NCBI RefSeq assembly: GCF_000949385.2
Contig: NZ_JYKO02000001.1
Span: forward strand, 2,008,620 to 2,072,619
From: Pseudomonas sp. LFM046
GTDB taxonomy: Bacteria > Pseudomonadota > Gammaproteobacteria > Pseudomonadales > Pseudomonadaceae
DNA length: 64,000 bases
Reading direction: 5' to 3'
Positions within the stretch are counted from its first letter, which is position 1; every line of letters starts with the position of its first letter. Below the pieces are notes generated by a model that saw only the letters and a program-made list of their open reading frames with translations, had not been told where the DNA came from and ran no database searches. Shown here piece by piece: positions 56,233-64,000 of the stretch. The position numbers and the translations under genes are program-made.

Positions 56233-57084
56233 ATGACCTCGTGGCGCGGGTTCAGCTTCGCACTGCTGGTGTTGCTCGGGGTGCTGATCGCGGTTCTGCG
56301 GGCCGCCGACACCTGGCGCAAGGAGCCAGTGGTGGCTGAGTTGCATCTGCCGCCCGCCTTCGCGGTGGCACGGGATTTCGACTTTGGGCGCTATCGCCTG
56401 GCGTGGCGAGGTCAGGCTTTTGTGGTGTATCCGCTGGGCCGGCCGGAAAAGCTGCTCTGGGGCGCCGATGGGGGCTTCCTTGCGGCTGGTATCGGGCAGG
56501 CCTATGTCGCCCATGGCGGCGGAGAACTGCGCGACCGGCGTGATCTGCTTTGCCGCGAACAGAGCCTGGAAGCCTTCGAGAGGCTGGGGTCCAGGCTGTT
56601 GCTGAAGGGGCATCTGCGCTGCGCAGATGGAAGCCTGAGCAGCTATGTGCTGACCCTGTCCGATGATGGTGAGCGCGGCATGATATTGACGGTGGCCCTG
56701 GGAGAGCCGCGGCTGAATCGCCTTTATCTTGCCTGGCGGCGGGACGCGGATGAGCGATTCTTCGGGTTTGGCGAAGTTTCCGGGGGGTACGACATGTCCG
56801 GTCGGCGCCTGGTCGTACCGTCCTCCGGCAGCCAGTTGAGGGAGGAGGGGGGCTGGAGCGCTGCGGCGGCCCAGGCCTTCTATCTCACCTCGCGCATGCG
56901 CGCCTTCCACAGCCAGTCCGACGCCTATCAGATTTTCGACCTGCGCGACCCGCGGCGCGTTGGGCTGGAGGTCCACGAAGGGAAGCTCACGGCGCGGATC
57001 TACAACGGGGACAGCCTGGATGAATTGCGAGCACGTCAGATTTCGGTGATCGGGGGCCTGCCGGCAGCGCCTGTGCCCAAGTAG
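56233..57084 (+). CDS. GH31-like N-terminal domain protein lacking the catalytic barrel
   Basis: 283 residues. A hydrophobic N-terminal helix (SFALLVLLGVLIAVL) anchors or exports it. The rest resembles the N-terminal mutarotase-like beta domain of GH31 enzymes such as sulfoquinovosidase YihQ: RFFGFGE near residue 175, YDMSGRRLVV, AFYLTSRMRAFHSQSDAYQIFDL, and a final helix with DELRARQISVIGGLPAAPVPK. In GH31 enzymes this last segment (GRxPxLPxW) leads straight into the catalytic barrel, which is absent: the stop falls there and the next gene starts 46 bp on. The gene therefore is either a 3'-deleted glycosidase or a free-standing domain. The family link is by recalled alignment. AAGGAAAGGGG precedes the ATG. 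Confidence 0.7.
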   Translation: MTSWRGFSFALLVLLGVLIAVLRAADTWRKEPVVAELHLPPAFAVARDFDFGRYRLAWRGQAFVVYPLGRPEKLLWGADGGFLAAGIGQAYVAHGGGELRDRRDLLCREQSLEAFERLGSRLLLKGHLRCADGSLSSYVLTLSDDGERGMILTVALGEPRLNRLYLAWRRDADERFFGFGEVSGGYDMSGRRLVVPSSGSQLREEGGWSAAAAQAFYLTSRMRAFHSQSDAYQIFDLRDPRRVGLEVHEGKLTARIYNGDSLDELRARQISVIGGLPAAPVPK

Positions 57085-57130
57085 AATTCATGCTCCCGCT
57101 GTCCTGTTCCTGTTTCCGAGGTTCTTCACC

Positions 57131-57388
57131 ATGCATTGCCGCGCCGGCTGCGGTGCCTGCTGCATAGCGCCATCAATCAGCTCTCCGTTGCCGGGTATGC
57201 CTGCGGGCAAGCCGGCGGGTGAGCGCTGCCTGCATCTTTCGTCAGAGAACCTTTGCCTGCTGTTCGGCGATCCACGCCGGCCGGCTGTCTGCAGCGACTT
57301 CAGTGCTGATCCCGACGTCTGTGGCGACAGCCGGGAGGACGCCATTCGTCTGATCGGCTGGCTCGAACAGGCGACTTCAGCAGCCTAA
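57131..57388 (+). CDS. YkgJ-family cysteine cluster protein
   Basis: 85 residues with cysteine groups CRAGCGACC, CLHLSSENLCLLF, VCSDF and VCGD, matching the YkgJ metal (zinc or iron-sulfur) cluster family. No signal peptide. Its biochemical role is unknown. It lies between the GH31-like gene (46 bp) and the START gene (48 bp) on the same strand, so the three may be one transcript. Confidence 0.88.
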   Translation: MHCRAGCGACCIAPSISSPLPGMPAGKPAGERCLHLSSENLCLLFGDPRRPAVCSDFSADPDVCGDSREDAIRLIGWLEQATSAA

Positions 57389-57436
57389 CCGATGCGCCGG
57401 CCCAGAGCGCCGGCACTGTATGAGCAAGGAGAGATC

Positions 57437-58039
57437 ATGAAATTCAAGGTCGTGGCGCTTTGCGCCCTGGGTCTGATCGCGGCATCCGCCGCCCATGCCG
57501 AGGACTGGAAGCTGGCCAAGGACGAGGACGGTATCAAGGTCTTTCTGAGCGACGTGCCGGGTTCCAAGTACAAGGCTTATCGTGGTGTCGCCACCATGAA
57601 GACGGATATCGCCACCCTGCGGGCTCTGCAGGAGGATGTTGTCGGGTCCTGCGCCTGGATCCACGAATGCAAAGATCAGAAGCTGCTCAAGAGCGAAGGT
57701 GCGCAGAGTTGGACCTACACCCGCTTCAATACGCCGTGGCCAGTGACGCCGAGGGATTCGGTGTTGCACGTCACTTCGCAACTGGGTGCGGACGGCAGCG
57801 TGACGCGTGTCCTCGAAGGTGTGCCGACCTACCTGCCCGAGGCCATCGGCTACGTGCGGGTTACCGAGGTAAGCGGATTCTGGAAACTGGTGCCAAAGGG
57901 GGCGGGGGAGGTTGAGGTGACCTACCAGGTGCATACCGAGCCGGGCGGCAGCGTTCCTTCCTGGCTGGCGAACAATTTCGTGGTCGACGCACCCTTCAAT
58001 ACACTGAAAGCGATGCGCGACCGGGCGGAAAGACGTTAG
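57437..58039 (+). CDS. START domain-containing exported protein
   Basis: 200 residues with a signal peptide (FKVVALCALGLIAASAAHAE) and a START-like lipid-binding domain: EDGIKVFLSDVPGSKYKAYRG, and NTPWPVTPRDSVLHV near the middle. START proteins bind lipids in a deep pocket; the periplasmic bacterial ones are uncharacterised. AAGGAGAG precedes the ATG. It sits at the same place next to gltA in P. aeruginosa (recalled as PA1579) and shares a bidirectional terminator with gltA. Confidence 0.88.
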   Translation: MKFKVVALCALGLIAASAAHAEDWKLAKDEDGIKVFLSDVPGSKYKAYRGVATMKTDIATLRALQEDVVGSCAWIHECKDQKLLKSEGAQSWTYTRFNTPWPVTPRDSVLHVTSQLGADGSVTRVLEGVPTYLPEAIGYVRVTEVSGFWKLVPKGAGEVEVTYQVHTEPGGSVPSWLANNFVVDAPFNTLKAMRDRAERR

Positions 58040-58054
58040 ACGAACTGGAAATAA

Positions 58055-58081
58055 AAAAAGGCTGCCATTGGCAGCCTTTTT
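58055..58081. terminator. Bidirectional terminator (START gene / gltA)
   Basis: AAAAAGGCTGCC and GGCAGCCTTTTT form a 12-bp perfect stem with an ATT loop; A-rich before, T-rich after. Confidence 0.92.
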
Positions 58082-58098
58082 CATTTGGGCGGTCAGCC

Positions 58099-59385
58099 TT
58101 ACTTGCGGCCGTCCAGCGGCACGAAATCGCGCTGCTCGTAGCCGGTGTACAGCTGGCGCGGACGGCCAATCTTGTACGGGCCGGACAGCATTTCCTTCCA
58201 GTGGGAGATCCAGCCCACGGTGCGCGCCAGGGCGAAGATCACGGTGAACATGCTGGTCGGAATGCCAATGGCTTTCAGGATGATGCCCGAGTAGAAGTCC
58301 ACGTTCGGGTAGAGGTTGCGCTCCTTGAAGTAAGGATCGTTGCGCGCGATCTCTTCCAGCTTCATGGCCAGCTCGAGTTGCGGGTCGTTGATGCCCAGCT
58401 CGGCCAGGACCTCGTCGCAGGTCTGCTTCATGACCTTGGCGCGCGGGTCGAAGTTCTTGTAGACGCGGTGGCCGAAGCCCATCAGCTTGAACGGGTCGTT
58501 CTTGTCCTTGGCCTTGGCCACGAACTTGTCGATGTTCGAGACATCGCCGATCTCGTCCAGCATGGTCAGCACAGCTTCGTTGGCGCCGCCGTGAGCCGGA
58601 CCCCAGAGGGCCGCGATACCGGCTGCGATACAGGCGAAGGGGTTGGCGCCGGAGGAACCTGCCAGACGAACGGTGGAAGTAGAAGCGTTCTGCTCGTGGT
58701 CTGCATGCAGGATGAAGATGCGGTCCATGGCCTTGGCCAGCACCGGGCTGATCGGTTTGATCTCGGCCGGGGTGTTGAACATCATGTGCAGGAAGTTTTC
58801 CGCGTAGTTCAGATCGTTACGCGGGTACATCATGGGCTGGCCCATGGAGTACTTGTAGGCCATGGCCGCGATGGTCGGCATCTTGGCGACCAGGCGCATC
58901 GCCGAAACTTCGCGGTGCTGCGGATTATTGATGTCCAGAGAGTCGTGGTAGAAGGCGGAAAGGGCGCCGACCACGCCGCACATGATCGCCATTGGGTGGG
59001 CGTCGCGGCGGAAGCCGTTGAAGAAGCTCTTCAGCTGCTCGTGAACCATGGTGTGGTTCTTGATGGTGCCGACGAATTTGGCCTTTTCTTCTGCGTTCGG
59101 CAGTTCGCCATTCAGCAGCAGATAGCAGGTTTCCAGATAGTCGGACTTTTCCGCCAGCTGTTCGATCGGATAGCCACGGTGCAGCAATACGCCCTTGTCG
59201 CCGTCGATGTAGGTGATCTTCGACTCGCAAGAGGCGGTCGACATAAAGCCAGGATCAAAGGTGAAGCAGCCCGTGGAGGTCAGGCCCCGCACATCGACTA
59301 CATCGGGTCCCATGGTACCGGACAGAACGGGCAGCTCTACGGGGGCTGCGCCCTCGATGATCAACTGCGCTTTTTTGTCAGCCAT
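58099..59385 (-). CDS. gltA: Citrate synthase
   Basis: 428 residues, the hexameric type II citrate synthase length. The catalytic motifs are visible: [44 protein letters not shown] region, [13 protein letters not shown], and the C-terminal RPRQLYTG. It condenses acetyl-CoA with oxaloacetate to open the TCA cycle. The ATG at 59385 has AGGAGG upstream. It is divergent from sdhC, the usual TCA cluster arrangement in Pseudomonas and enteric bacteria. Confidence 0.97.
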   Translation of the reverse strand: MADKKAQLIIEGAAPVELPVLSGTMGPDVVDVRGLTSTGCFTFDPGFMSTASCESKITYIDGDKGVLLHRGYPIEQLAEKSDYLETCYLLLNGELPNAEEKAKFVGTIKNHTMVHEQLKSFFNGFRRDAHPMAIMCGVVGALSAFYHDSLDINNPQHREVSAMRLVAKMPTIAAMAYKYSMGQPMMYPRNDLNYAENFLHMMFNTPAEIKPISPVLAKAMDRIFILHADHEQNASTSTVRLAGSSGANPFACIAAGIAALWGPAHGGANEAVLTMLDEIGDVSNIDKFVAKAKDKNDPFKLMGFGHRVYKNFDPRAKVMKQTCDEVLAELGINDPQLELAMKLEEIARNDPYFKERNLYPNVDFYSGIILKAIGIPTSMFTVIFALARTVGWISHWKEMLSGPYKIGRPRQLYTGYEQRDFVPLDGRK

Positions 59386-59443
59386 AGCGGCCTCCTAGTT
59401 ATGCTTGAAATCATCAGACAGCCCCCCACGCAGGGCCCGGGAC

Positions 59444-59471
59444 ACTATAGAGCTATAAATTCGAATGTCAA
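59444..59471 (-). promoter_or_regulatory. Sigma70 promoter of gltA
   Basis: On the minus strand a perfect TTGACA (59466-59471), 16-bp spacer and TATAGT (59444-59449). Confidence 0.75.
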
Positions 59472-59586
59472 TTTGAAGAAACCCATGTGGTAGTGGGGTT
59501 TGCGTGGGTTTTTCGGTGCAAAAAGGCGGGCTATTTACGCCTTTTATATAGGTAGCGCAATCCGCTATTGGGGGCAGGGGTTTGCA

Positions 59587-59615
59587 TTGTCATTAGTCAG
59601 CTAACTGTCTATACT
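59587..59615 (+). promoter_or_regulatory. Sigma70 promoter of sdhCDAB
   Basis: TTGTCA (59587-59592), exact 17-bp spacer and TATACT (59610-59615). It implies a leader of about 125 nt before the sdhC start. Confidence 0.75.
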
Positions 59616-59625
59616 CAGCGCCCGA

Positions 59626-59676
59626 TCACCAAGGGCCTCGAGCCCGTATTCTGGTGGTCGGCACTCCCTTTGGTGA
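59626..59676 (+). promoter_or_regulatory. Inverted repeat in the sdhC leader
   Basis: TCACCAAGGG (59626-59635) pairs with CCCTTTGGTGA (59666-59676) with one bulged T, closing a 30-nt GC-rich loop in the 5' leader. Leaders of sdh mRNAs are known points of small-RNA control in Pseudomonas (PrrF); no specific base-pairing was tested. Confidence 0.45.
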
Positions 59677-59736
59677 GGGGTACCTGATCAGTGCACTTCC
59701 CGACAACTTGCCCTGCTTGTTAGGGGCCTCAGTGTG

Positions 59737-59744
59737 AAAAAAAA
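59737..59744 (+). promoter_or_regulatory. A8 tract before the sdhC start
   Basis: Eight A residues lie between a GTG at 59734, which has AGGGG well spaced upstream, and the in-frame GTG at 59748. The tract fits the Hfq/Crc pattern AAnAAnAA and is also a classical slippery homopolymer. Confidence 0.5.
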
Positions 59745-59747
59745 GCC

Positions 59748-60122
59748 GTGAATAGCCAACGACCTGTAAACCTAGATCTCAGGACCATCAAACTCCCCAT
59801 CACTGCTTACACGTCCATCCTGCATCGTATCTCTGGCGTCATCCTCTTCTTCGGCATTGCCGTGCTGCTGTTCGCGCTCGACAAGTCGCTGAGCTCCGAG
59901 GAAGGCTTCGAGCAGGTTAAAGCGTGCCTGACCAGTCCGCTGGCCAAGCTGGTGATTTGGGGCCTCCTGTCCGCACTGCTTTACCATCTGGTCGCCGGTG
60001 TGCGCCATCTGGTAATGGATGCGGGCGTCGGCGAGACGCTCGAGGGCGGCAAGCTGGGCTCGAAAATCGTCATCGTAGTTTCTGCGGTGCTGATCGTGCT
60101 GCTGGGGGTGTGGGTATGGTAA
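59748..60122 (+). CDS. sdhC: Succinate dehydrogenase cytochrome b556 subunit
   Basis: 124 residues with three transmembrane helices. RPVNLDLRTIKLPITAYTSILHRISGVILFF and the haem-ligand histidine region LLYHLVAGVRHLVMD are SdhC signatures. It anchors the SdhAB catalytic pair in the inner membrane and binds haem b and quinone together with SdhD. The GTG at 59748 has no ribosome-binding site at the usual distance; the better-spaced GTG at 59734 is in a different frame because of the A8 tract. SdhD overlaps the stop codon by 7 bp. Confidence 0.93.
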   Translation: MNSQRPVNLDLRTIKLPITAYTSILHRISGVILFFGIAVLLFALDKSLSSEEGFEQVKACLTSPLAKLVIWGLLSALLYHLVAGVRHLVMDAGVGETLEGGKLGSKIVIVVSAVLIVLLGVWVW

Positions 60123-60484
60123 CCAACGTCACGAACTTCTCGCGTTCGGGTCTCTATGACTGGATGGCCCAGCGTGTTTCTGCGGTCGTTCTCGCGGCTT
60201 ATTTCCTCTTCCTGCTGGGATATCTGCTGTTCAATCCCGGTCTGACCTATGCCGACTGGCACGGTCTGTTCTCCCACACCGCGATGCGCATCTTCAGCCT
60301 GCTGGCCCTCGTCGCCCTGAGCGTTCACGCCTGGGTCGGCATGTGGACCATCTCCACCGACTACCTGACGCCCATGGCGCTGGGCAAGGCGGCAACTGTC
60401 GTGCGTTTCCTGTTCCAGGCGGTATGCGGCATGGCAATGTTCGCGTTCTTCGTCTGGGGCGTGCAGATTCTCTGGGGTGTGTGA
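60116..60484 (+). CDS. sdhD: Succinate dehydrogenase membrane anchor subunit
   Basis: 122 residues, three transmembrane helices, with SGLYDWMAQRVSAVVLAAYF, the HAWVGMWTISTDY motif (haem/quinone region) and a C-terminal helix. ATG at 60116, overlapping sdhC by 7 bp. Forms the membrane anchor with SdhC. Confidence 0.95.
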   Translation: MVTNVTNFSRSGLYDWMAQRVSAVVLAAYFLFLLGYLLFNPGLTYADWHGLFSHTAMRIFSLLALVALSVHAWVGMWTISTDYLTPMALGKAATVVRFLFQAVCGMAMFAFFVWGVQILWGV

Positions 60485-60487
60485 TCC

Positions 60488-62260
60488 ATGGCTAGCATTC
60501 GTACTCTCTCTTTCGACGCCATCATCGTAGGTGGCGGCGGCGCCGGCATGCGTGCTGCGCTGCAACTGGCCCAGGGCGGCCACAAGACCGCCGTGGTGAC
60601 CAAGGTCTTCCCGACCCGCTCCCACACCGTTTCCGCCCAGGGTGGCATCACCTGCGCAATCGCGTCGGCCGACCCGAATGACGATTGGCGCTGGCACATG
60701 TACGACACCGTCAAGGGCTCCGACTACATCGGTGACCAGGACGCGATCGAATACATGTGCTCCGTTGGTCCGGAAGCCGTGTTCGAGCTGGAGCACATGG
60801 GTCTGCCGTTCTCCCGCACCGAGCAGGGTCGCATCTATCAGCGTCCGTTCGGTGGCCAGTCCAAGGACTTCGGCAAGGGTGGCCAGGCTGCCCGTACCTG
60901 TGCCGCTGCCGACCGTACCGGTCACGCGCTGCTGCACACCCTGTATCAGGCCAACCTGAAGAGCGGCACCTCGTTCCTCAACGAGTGGTACGCCGTTGAC
61001 CTGGTGAAGAACCAGGACGGCGCCATCGTCGGCATCATCGCCATCTGCATCGAGACCGGCGAAACCGTCTACATCCGCTCCAAGGCAGTGGTTCTGGCCA
61101 CCGGCGGTGCTGGCCGTATCTACGCCTCCACCACCAACGCCCTGATCAATACCGGTGACGGCGTGGGCATGGCCCTGCGCGCTGGTGTGCCGGTTCAGGA
61201 CATCGAAATGTGGCAGTTCCACCCGACCGGTATCGCCGGCGCCGGCGTGCTGGTGACCGAAGGCTGCCGTGGCGAGGGTGGTTACCTGATCAACGCCCAT
61301 GGCGAGCGCTTCATGGAGCGTTACGCTCCGAACGCCAAGGACCTGGCCGGTCGCGACGTGGTCGCCCGCTCCATGGTGAAGGAAGTGATCGCCGGCAATG
61401 GCGTGGGCCCGAACAAGGACCACGTACTGCTGAAGCTGGACCACCTGGGTGAGGAAGTTCTGCACAGCCGCCTGCCCGGCATTTGCGAGCTGTCCAAGAC
61501 CTTCGCGCACGTCGACCCGGTCGTCGCGCCGATCCCGGTTATCCCGACCTGCCACTACATGATGGGCGGCGTAGCCACCAACATCCATGGCCAGGCCATC
61601 ACCCAGGACGCCAACGGCAACGACAAGATCGTCGAAGGCCTGTTTGCTGTGGGCGAAGTGGCTTGCGTATCGGTTCACGGTGCCAACCGCCTGGGCGGCA
61701 ACTCGCTGCTCGACCTGGTGGTATTCGGCCGTGCTGCCGGTCTGCACCTGGAGAAGGCGCTCAAGGAAGGTATCGACGCGCGCGGCGCCAGCGAGACCGA
61801 CATCGAGCAGTCCCTCAAGCGTCTGTCCGGCGTCAACGAGCGCAGCAGTGGCGAAGAAGTTGCCCCGCTGAAGCGCGAGCTGCAGCAGTGCATGCAGAAC
61901 TACTTCGGTGTATTCCGTACCGGCGAATACATGCAGAAGGGCATCGCCCAGCTCGCCGAGCTGCGTGATCGCATCGCCAGCGTCAAGATCAACGACAAGT
62001 CCCAGGCCTTCAACACCGCGCGTATCGAAGCGCTGGAGCTGCAGAACCTGCTGGAAGTCGCTGAAGCCACCGCCATCGCCGCGGAAGTCCGTAAAGAGTC
62101 CCGTGGCGCCCATGCCCGCGAAGACTTTGAAGACCGCGACGACGAGAACTGGCTGTGCCACACCCTGTACTTCCCGGGTGAGAAGCGCGTTGCCAAGCGC
62201 GCCGTCAACTTCGCGCCGAAGACTGTTCCGGCGTTCGAACCCAAAGTACGTACTTATTAA
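60488..62260 (+). CDS. sdhA: Succinate dehydrogenase flavoprotein subunit
   Basis: 590 residues. FAD motif [19 protein letters not shown]; covalent FAD-binding histidine in [11 protein letters not shown]; active-site residues in the [21 protein letters not shown] and [18 protein letters not shown] segments. It oxidises succinate to fumarate. Starts 3 bp after sdhD and is followed by sdhB after 11 bp. Confidence 0.97.
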   Translation: MASIRTLSFDAIIVGGGGAGMRAALQLAQGGHKTAVVTKVFPTRSHTVSAQGGITCAIASADPNDDWRWHMYDTVKGSDYIGDQDAIEYMCSVGPEAVFELEHMGLPFSRTEQGRIYQRPFGGQSKDFGKGGQAARTCAAADRTGHALLHTLYQANLKSGTSFLNEWYAVDLVKNQDGAIVGIIAICIETGETVYIRSKAVVLATGGAGRIYASTTNALINTGDGVGMALRAGVPVQDIEMWQFHPTGIAGAGVLVTEGCRGEGGYLINAHGERFMERYAPNAKDLAGRDVVARSMVKEVIAGNGVGPNKDHVLLKLDHLGEEVLHSRLPGICELSKTFAHVDPVVAPIPVIPTCHYMMGGVATNIHGQAITQDANGNDKIVEGLFAVGEVACVSVHGANRLGGNSLLDLVVFGRAAGLHLEKALKEGIDARGASETDIEQSLKRLSGVNERSSGEEVAPLKRELQQCMQNYFGVFRTGEYMQKGIAQLAELRDRIASVKINDKSQAFNTARIEALELQNLLEVAEATAIAAEVRKESRGAHAREDFEDRDDENWLCHTLYFPGEKRVAKRAVNFAPKTVPAFEPKVRTY

Positions 62261-62271
62261 GGGTGGCCGAC

Positions 62272-62988
62272 ATGTCCAACAAGCTCACTGTCAGCGTCTA
62301 TCGCTACAACCCGGAGCGCGATAGCGCTCCGACCATGCAGGATTTCCAGATCGACACCGACGGCAAGGACGTGATGGTCCTCGACGTGCTGGCCCTGATC
62401 AAGGAGCAGGACGAGGGCTTCTCCTATCGTCGCTCCTGCCGTGAAGGCGTCTGCGGTTCCGACGGCATGAACATCAACGGCAAGAACGGCCTGGCGTGCA
62501 TCACTCCGCTGTCCGCCGCCGGTCTGAAGGGCGGCAAGCTGGTGATTCGCCCGCTGCCGGGCCTGCCGGTCATCCGTGACCTCGTGGTCGATATGAGCAT
62601 CTTCTACAAGCAGTACGAGAAGGTGAAACCCTTCCTGCAGAACGATACTCCGGCTCCGGCCATCGAGCGTCTGCAGTCCCCGGAAGATCGCGAGAAGCTG
62701 GACGGTCTGTACGAGTGCATCCTGTGCGCTTGCTGCTCGACCTCCTGCCCGTCCTTCTGGTGGAACCCGGACAAGTTCCTCGGTCCCGCTGCGCTGCTGC
62801 AGGCCTACCGTTTCCTGGCCGATAGCCGCGACACCAAGACCGAAGAGCGACTGGCTGCGCTGGACGACCCGTTCAGTGTGTTCCGTTGCCGCGGCATCAT
62901 GAACTGCGTGAACGTCTGCCCGAAGGGTCTGAACCCGACCAAGGCTATCGGTCACGTACGCAACATGCTGCTGCAGAGCGGTACCTGA
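62272..62988 (+). CDS. sdhB: Succinate dehydrogenase iron-sulfur subunit
   Basis: 238 residues. The 2Fe-2S ligands lie in SCREGVCGSDGMNINGKNGLACI, the 4Fe-4S ligands in ECILCACCSTSCPSFW, and the 3Fe-4S ligands in CRGIMNCVNVCPKGLNP. It passes electrons from SdhA to quinone. The ATG at 62272 has AAGGGTGG upstream, so the in-frame GTG at 62263 is not needed. A hairpin follows the stop and sucA begins 242 bp later. Confidence 0.96.
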   Translation: MSNKLTVSVYRYNPERDSAPTMQDFQIDTDGKDVMVLDVLALIKEQDEGFSYRRSCREGVCGSDGMNINGKNGLACITPLSAAGLKGGKLVIRPLPGLPVIRDLVVDMSIFYKQYEKVKPFLQNDTPAPAIERLQSPEDREKLDGLYECILCACCSTSCPSFWWNPDKFLGPAALLQAYRFLADSRDTKTEERLAALDDPFSVFRCRGIMNCVNVCPKGLNPTKAIGHVRNMLLQSGT

Positions 62989-63011
62989 TTCGATTGCTGT
63001 ACCCGCAACAC

Positions 63012-63041
63012 CTGCGGTACCGGCCTTGGTCGGTACCGCAG
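63012..63041. other. Hairpin between sdhB and sucA
   Basis: CTGCGGTACCG (63012-63022) and CGGTACCGCAG (63031-63041) form an 11-bp perfect stem with an 8-nt loop; no T tract. It could protect the sdh mRNA while allowing read-through to sucA. About 50 bp later is an AT-rich block (63083-63099) that may hold a separate sucA promoter. Confidence 0.55.
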
Positions 63042-63230
63042 TAAAACCAGGAACGCAGCCCACAAAGCCGTGTTCCTTATTGAAAAAATATATATAGATG
63101 ACCAGCAGGGGCAACCGGGCTGGTGCCCGGACTATCTGCGGGATCCTTGGTGGCTTCAGTCGCTGTGCCAGGACTTCTTAGCCCTATTGGTTCCATGCCG
63201 GTAGTGTCCCCTTATCGAGGGTGACAAAGC

Positions 63231-64000
63231 ATGCAAGAAAGCGAAATGCAGCGCATGTGGAACAGCGCCCACCTATCCGGTGGTAACGCTGCATATGTGG
63301 AGGAGCTCTATGAGCTCTACCTGCACGATCCCAACGCTGTGCCCGAAGAGTGGCGCACTTACTTCCAGAAGCTGCCGACCGACGGCAATCTTGCCACCGA
63401 CGTTTCGCACTCCACCGTCCGTGATCATTTCGTCCTGCTCGCCAAGAATCAGCGCCGCGCCCAGCCGGTTTCCGCTGGTGCAGTAAGCAGTGAACACGAG
63501 AAGAAGCAGGTTGAAGTCCTGCGTTTGATCCAGGCTTTCCGCATGCGCGGCCATCAGGCCTCCAAGCTCGACCCGCTTGGCCTGTGGCAGCGTCCGGCTC
63601 CGGCTGACCTGTCGATCCGTCACTACGGACTGACCGATGCCGACCTCGATACCACCTTCCGTACTGGTGAGCTCTACATCGGCAAGGAAGAGGCTACTCT
63701 GCGCGAGATTCAGCAGACCCTCAACGAGACGTATTGCCGCACCATCGGTGCCGAGTTCACCCACATCGTCGATTCCGAGCAACGCAAGTGGTTCCAGCAG
63801 CGTCTGGAAAGCGTGCGCGGCCGTCCCGCGTTCTCGCCGGAAGTCCAGAGCCACCTGCTGGAGCGCCTGACCGCTGCCGAAGGCCTGGAGAAGTACCTGG
63901 GCACTAAATACCCGGGCACCAAGCGTTTCGGCCTGGAAGGTGGCGAGAGCCTGATTCCTCTGCTGGACGAGATCATCCAGCGCTCCGGCTCCTATGGCCT
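63231..64000 (+). CDS. sucA: 2-oxoglutarate dehydrogenase E1 component, N-terminal part
   Basis: The first ~256 residues; the gene runs off the right edge. The N-terminal segment (LSGGNAAYVEELYELYLHDPNAVPEEWRTYF) binds the E2 core, and the following FRMRGHQASKLDPLGL is the start of the thiamine-diphosphate domain. E1o decarboxylates 2-oxoglutarate. GAGGGTGAC precedes the ATG at 63231. The gene order gltA, sdhCDAB, sucA is the standard TCA cluster. Confidence 0.95.
   Translation, partial: MQESEMQRMWNSAHLSGGNAAYVEELYELYLHDPNAVPEEWRTYFQKLPTDGNLATDVSHSTVRDHFVLLAKNQRRAQPVSAGAVSSEHEKKQVEVLRLIQAFRMRGHQASKLDPLGLWQRPAPADLSIRHYGLTDADLDTTFRTGELYIGKEEATLREIQQTLNETYCRTIGAEFTHIVDSEQRKWFQQRLESVRGRPAFSPEVQSHLLERLTAAEGLEKYLGTKYPGTKRFGLEGGESLIPLLDEIIQRSGSYG

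Larger units (their letters stand above)
59386..59747. other. 362-bp divergent region between gltA and sdhCDAB
   Basis: Contains promoters for both directions, a hairpin AAAAGGCG / CGCCTTTT (59522-59529 and 59539-59546) between them, and a long sdhC leader. No gene seen. Confidence 0.8.

Noticed and set aside
63083-63099. AT-rich block before sucA as a firm promoter
   Set aside because: A TATATA/TATAGA -10 is possible but no -35 hexamer lies at 16-18 bp, so it was noted only in the neighbouring hairpin entry.

Overview
The window is a gene-dense, high-GC stretch of chromosome from a Pseudomonas (sensu lato). The evidence is gene content and order: fadB-fadA, topA, lexA-sulA, psrA, nagZ, mfd, a long-form gap, sthA, lolCDE, comEC-exbBD-lpxK-kdsB-murB and gltA/sdhCDAB/sucA all look like Pseudomonas orthologues. 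From memory (not checked), 0-50.7 kb follows the P. aeruginosa PAO1 order around PA3025 down to PA2977, and 54-64 kb follows PA1575 up to PA1585, so a rearrangement junction lies near 50.7-54.1 kb. No tRNA, rRNA, CRISPR array, insertion sequence or prophage gene was seen. This is core genome, and I did not find an obvious new defence or mobile system.

Layout. 0-13 kb: the end of a GlpD-like oxidoreductase with an FGGY kinase, pirin, YegS lipid kinase, chemotaxis coupler CheV, a MOSC protein, Slt transglycosylase, ABC-F ATPase Uup, UspA and several uncharacterised proteins. 13-25 kb: fatty-acid oxidation (fadBA) with its likely regulator psrA nearby, topA, the SOS pair lexA-sulA, and a small peptidoglycan group (YkuD L,D-transpeptidase, nagZ) followed by a methylthioinosine phosphorylase. 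25-38 kb: an mfd-csiV-SNF2 helicase operon divergent from gap, then aroP, an ApbE flavin transferase and sthA. 38-51 kb: envelope biogenesis (lolCDE, lpxK, kdsB, murB), comEC and an ExbB/ExbD proton channel pair. 51-58 kb: an amino-acid ABC importer, a DEDDh exonuclease, a beta-hydroxyacid dehydrogenase, a truncated GH31-like protein and small proteins. 58-64 kb: TCA-cycle genes gltA, sdhCDAB and the start of sucA.

Regulation visible in the DNA: two tandem SOS boxes on lexA; two abutting PsrA-type palindromes on psrA; a FliA-like promoter before cheV; good sigma70 promoters for topA, gap, gltA and sdhC; AAnAAnAA motifs of the Hfq/Crc type next to the ribosome-binding sites of the FGGY kinase, aroP and amino-acid binding-protein genes and before sdhC; and shared bidirectional terminators between most convergent pairs.

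Most unusual points: a GH31-family N-terminal domain that ends where the catalytic barrel should start; an ApbE with no neighbouring nqr operon and a changed glycine motif; a nested palindrome filling a convergent gap at 55.7-55.8 kb; an A8 tract at the sdhC start that puts the best-spaced start codon out of frame; and an ABC permease with an extra periplasmic domain.
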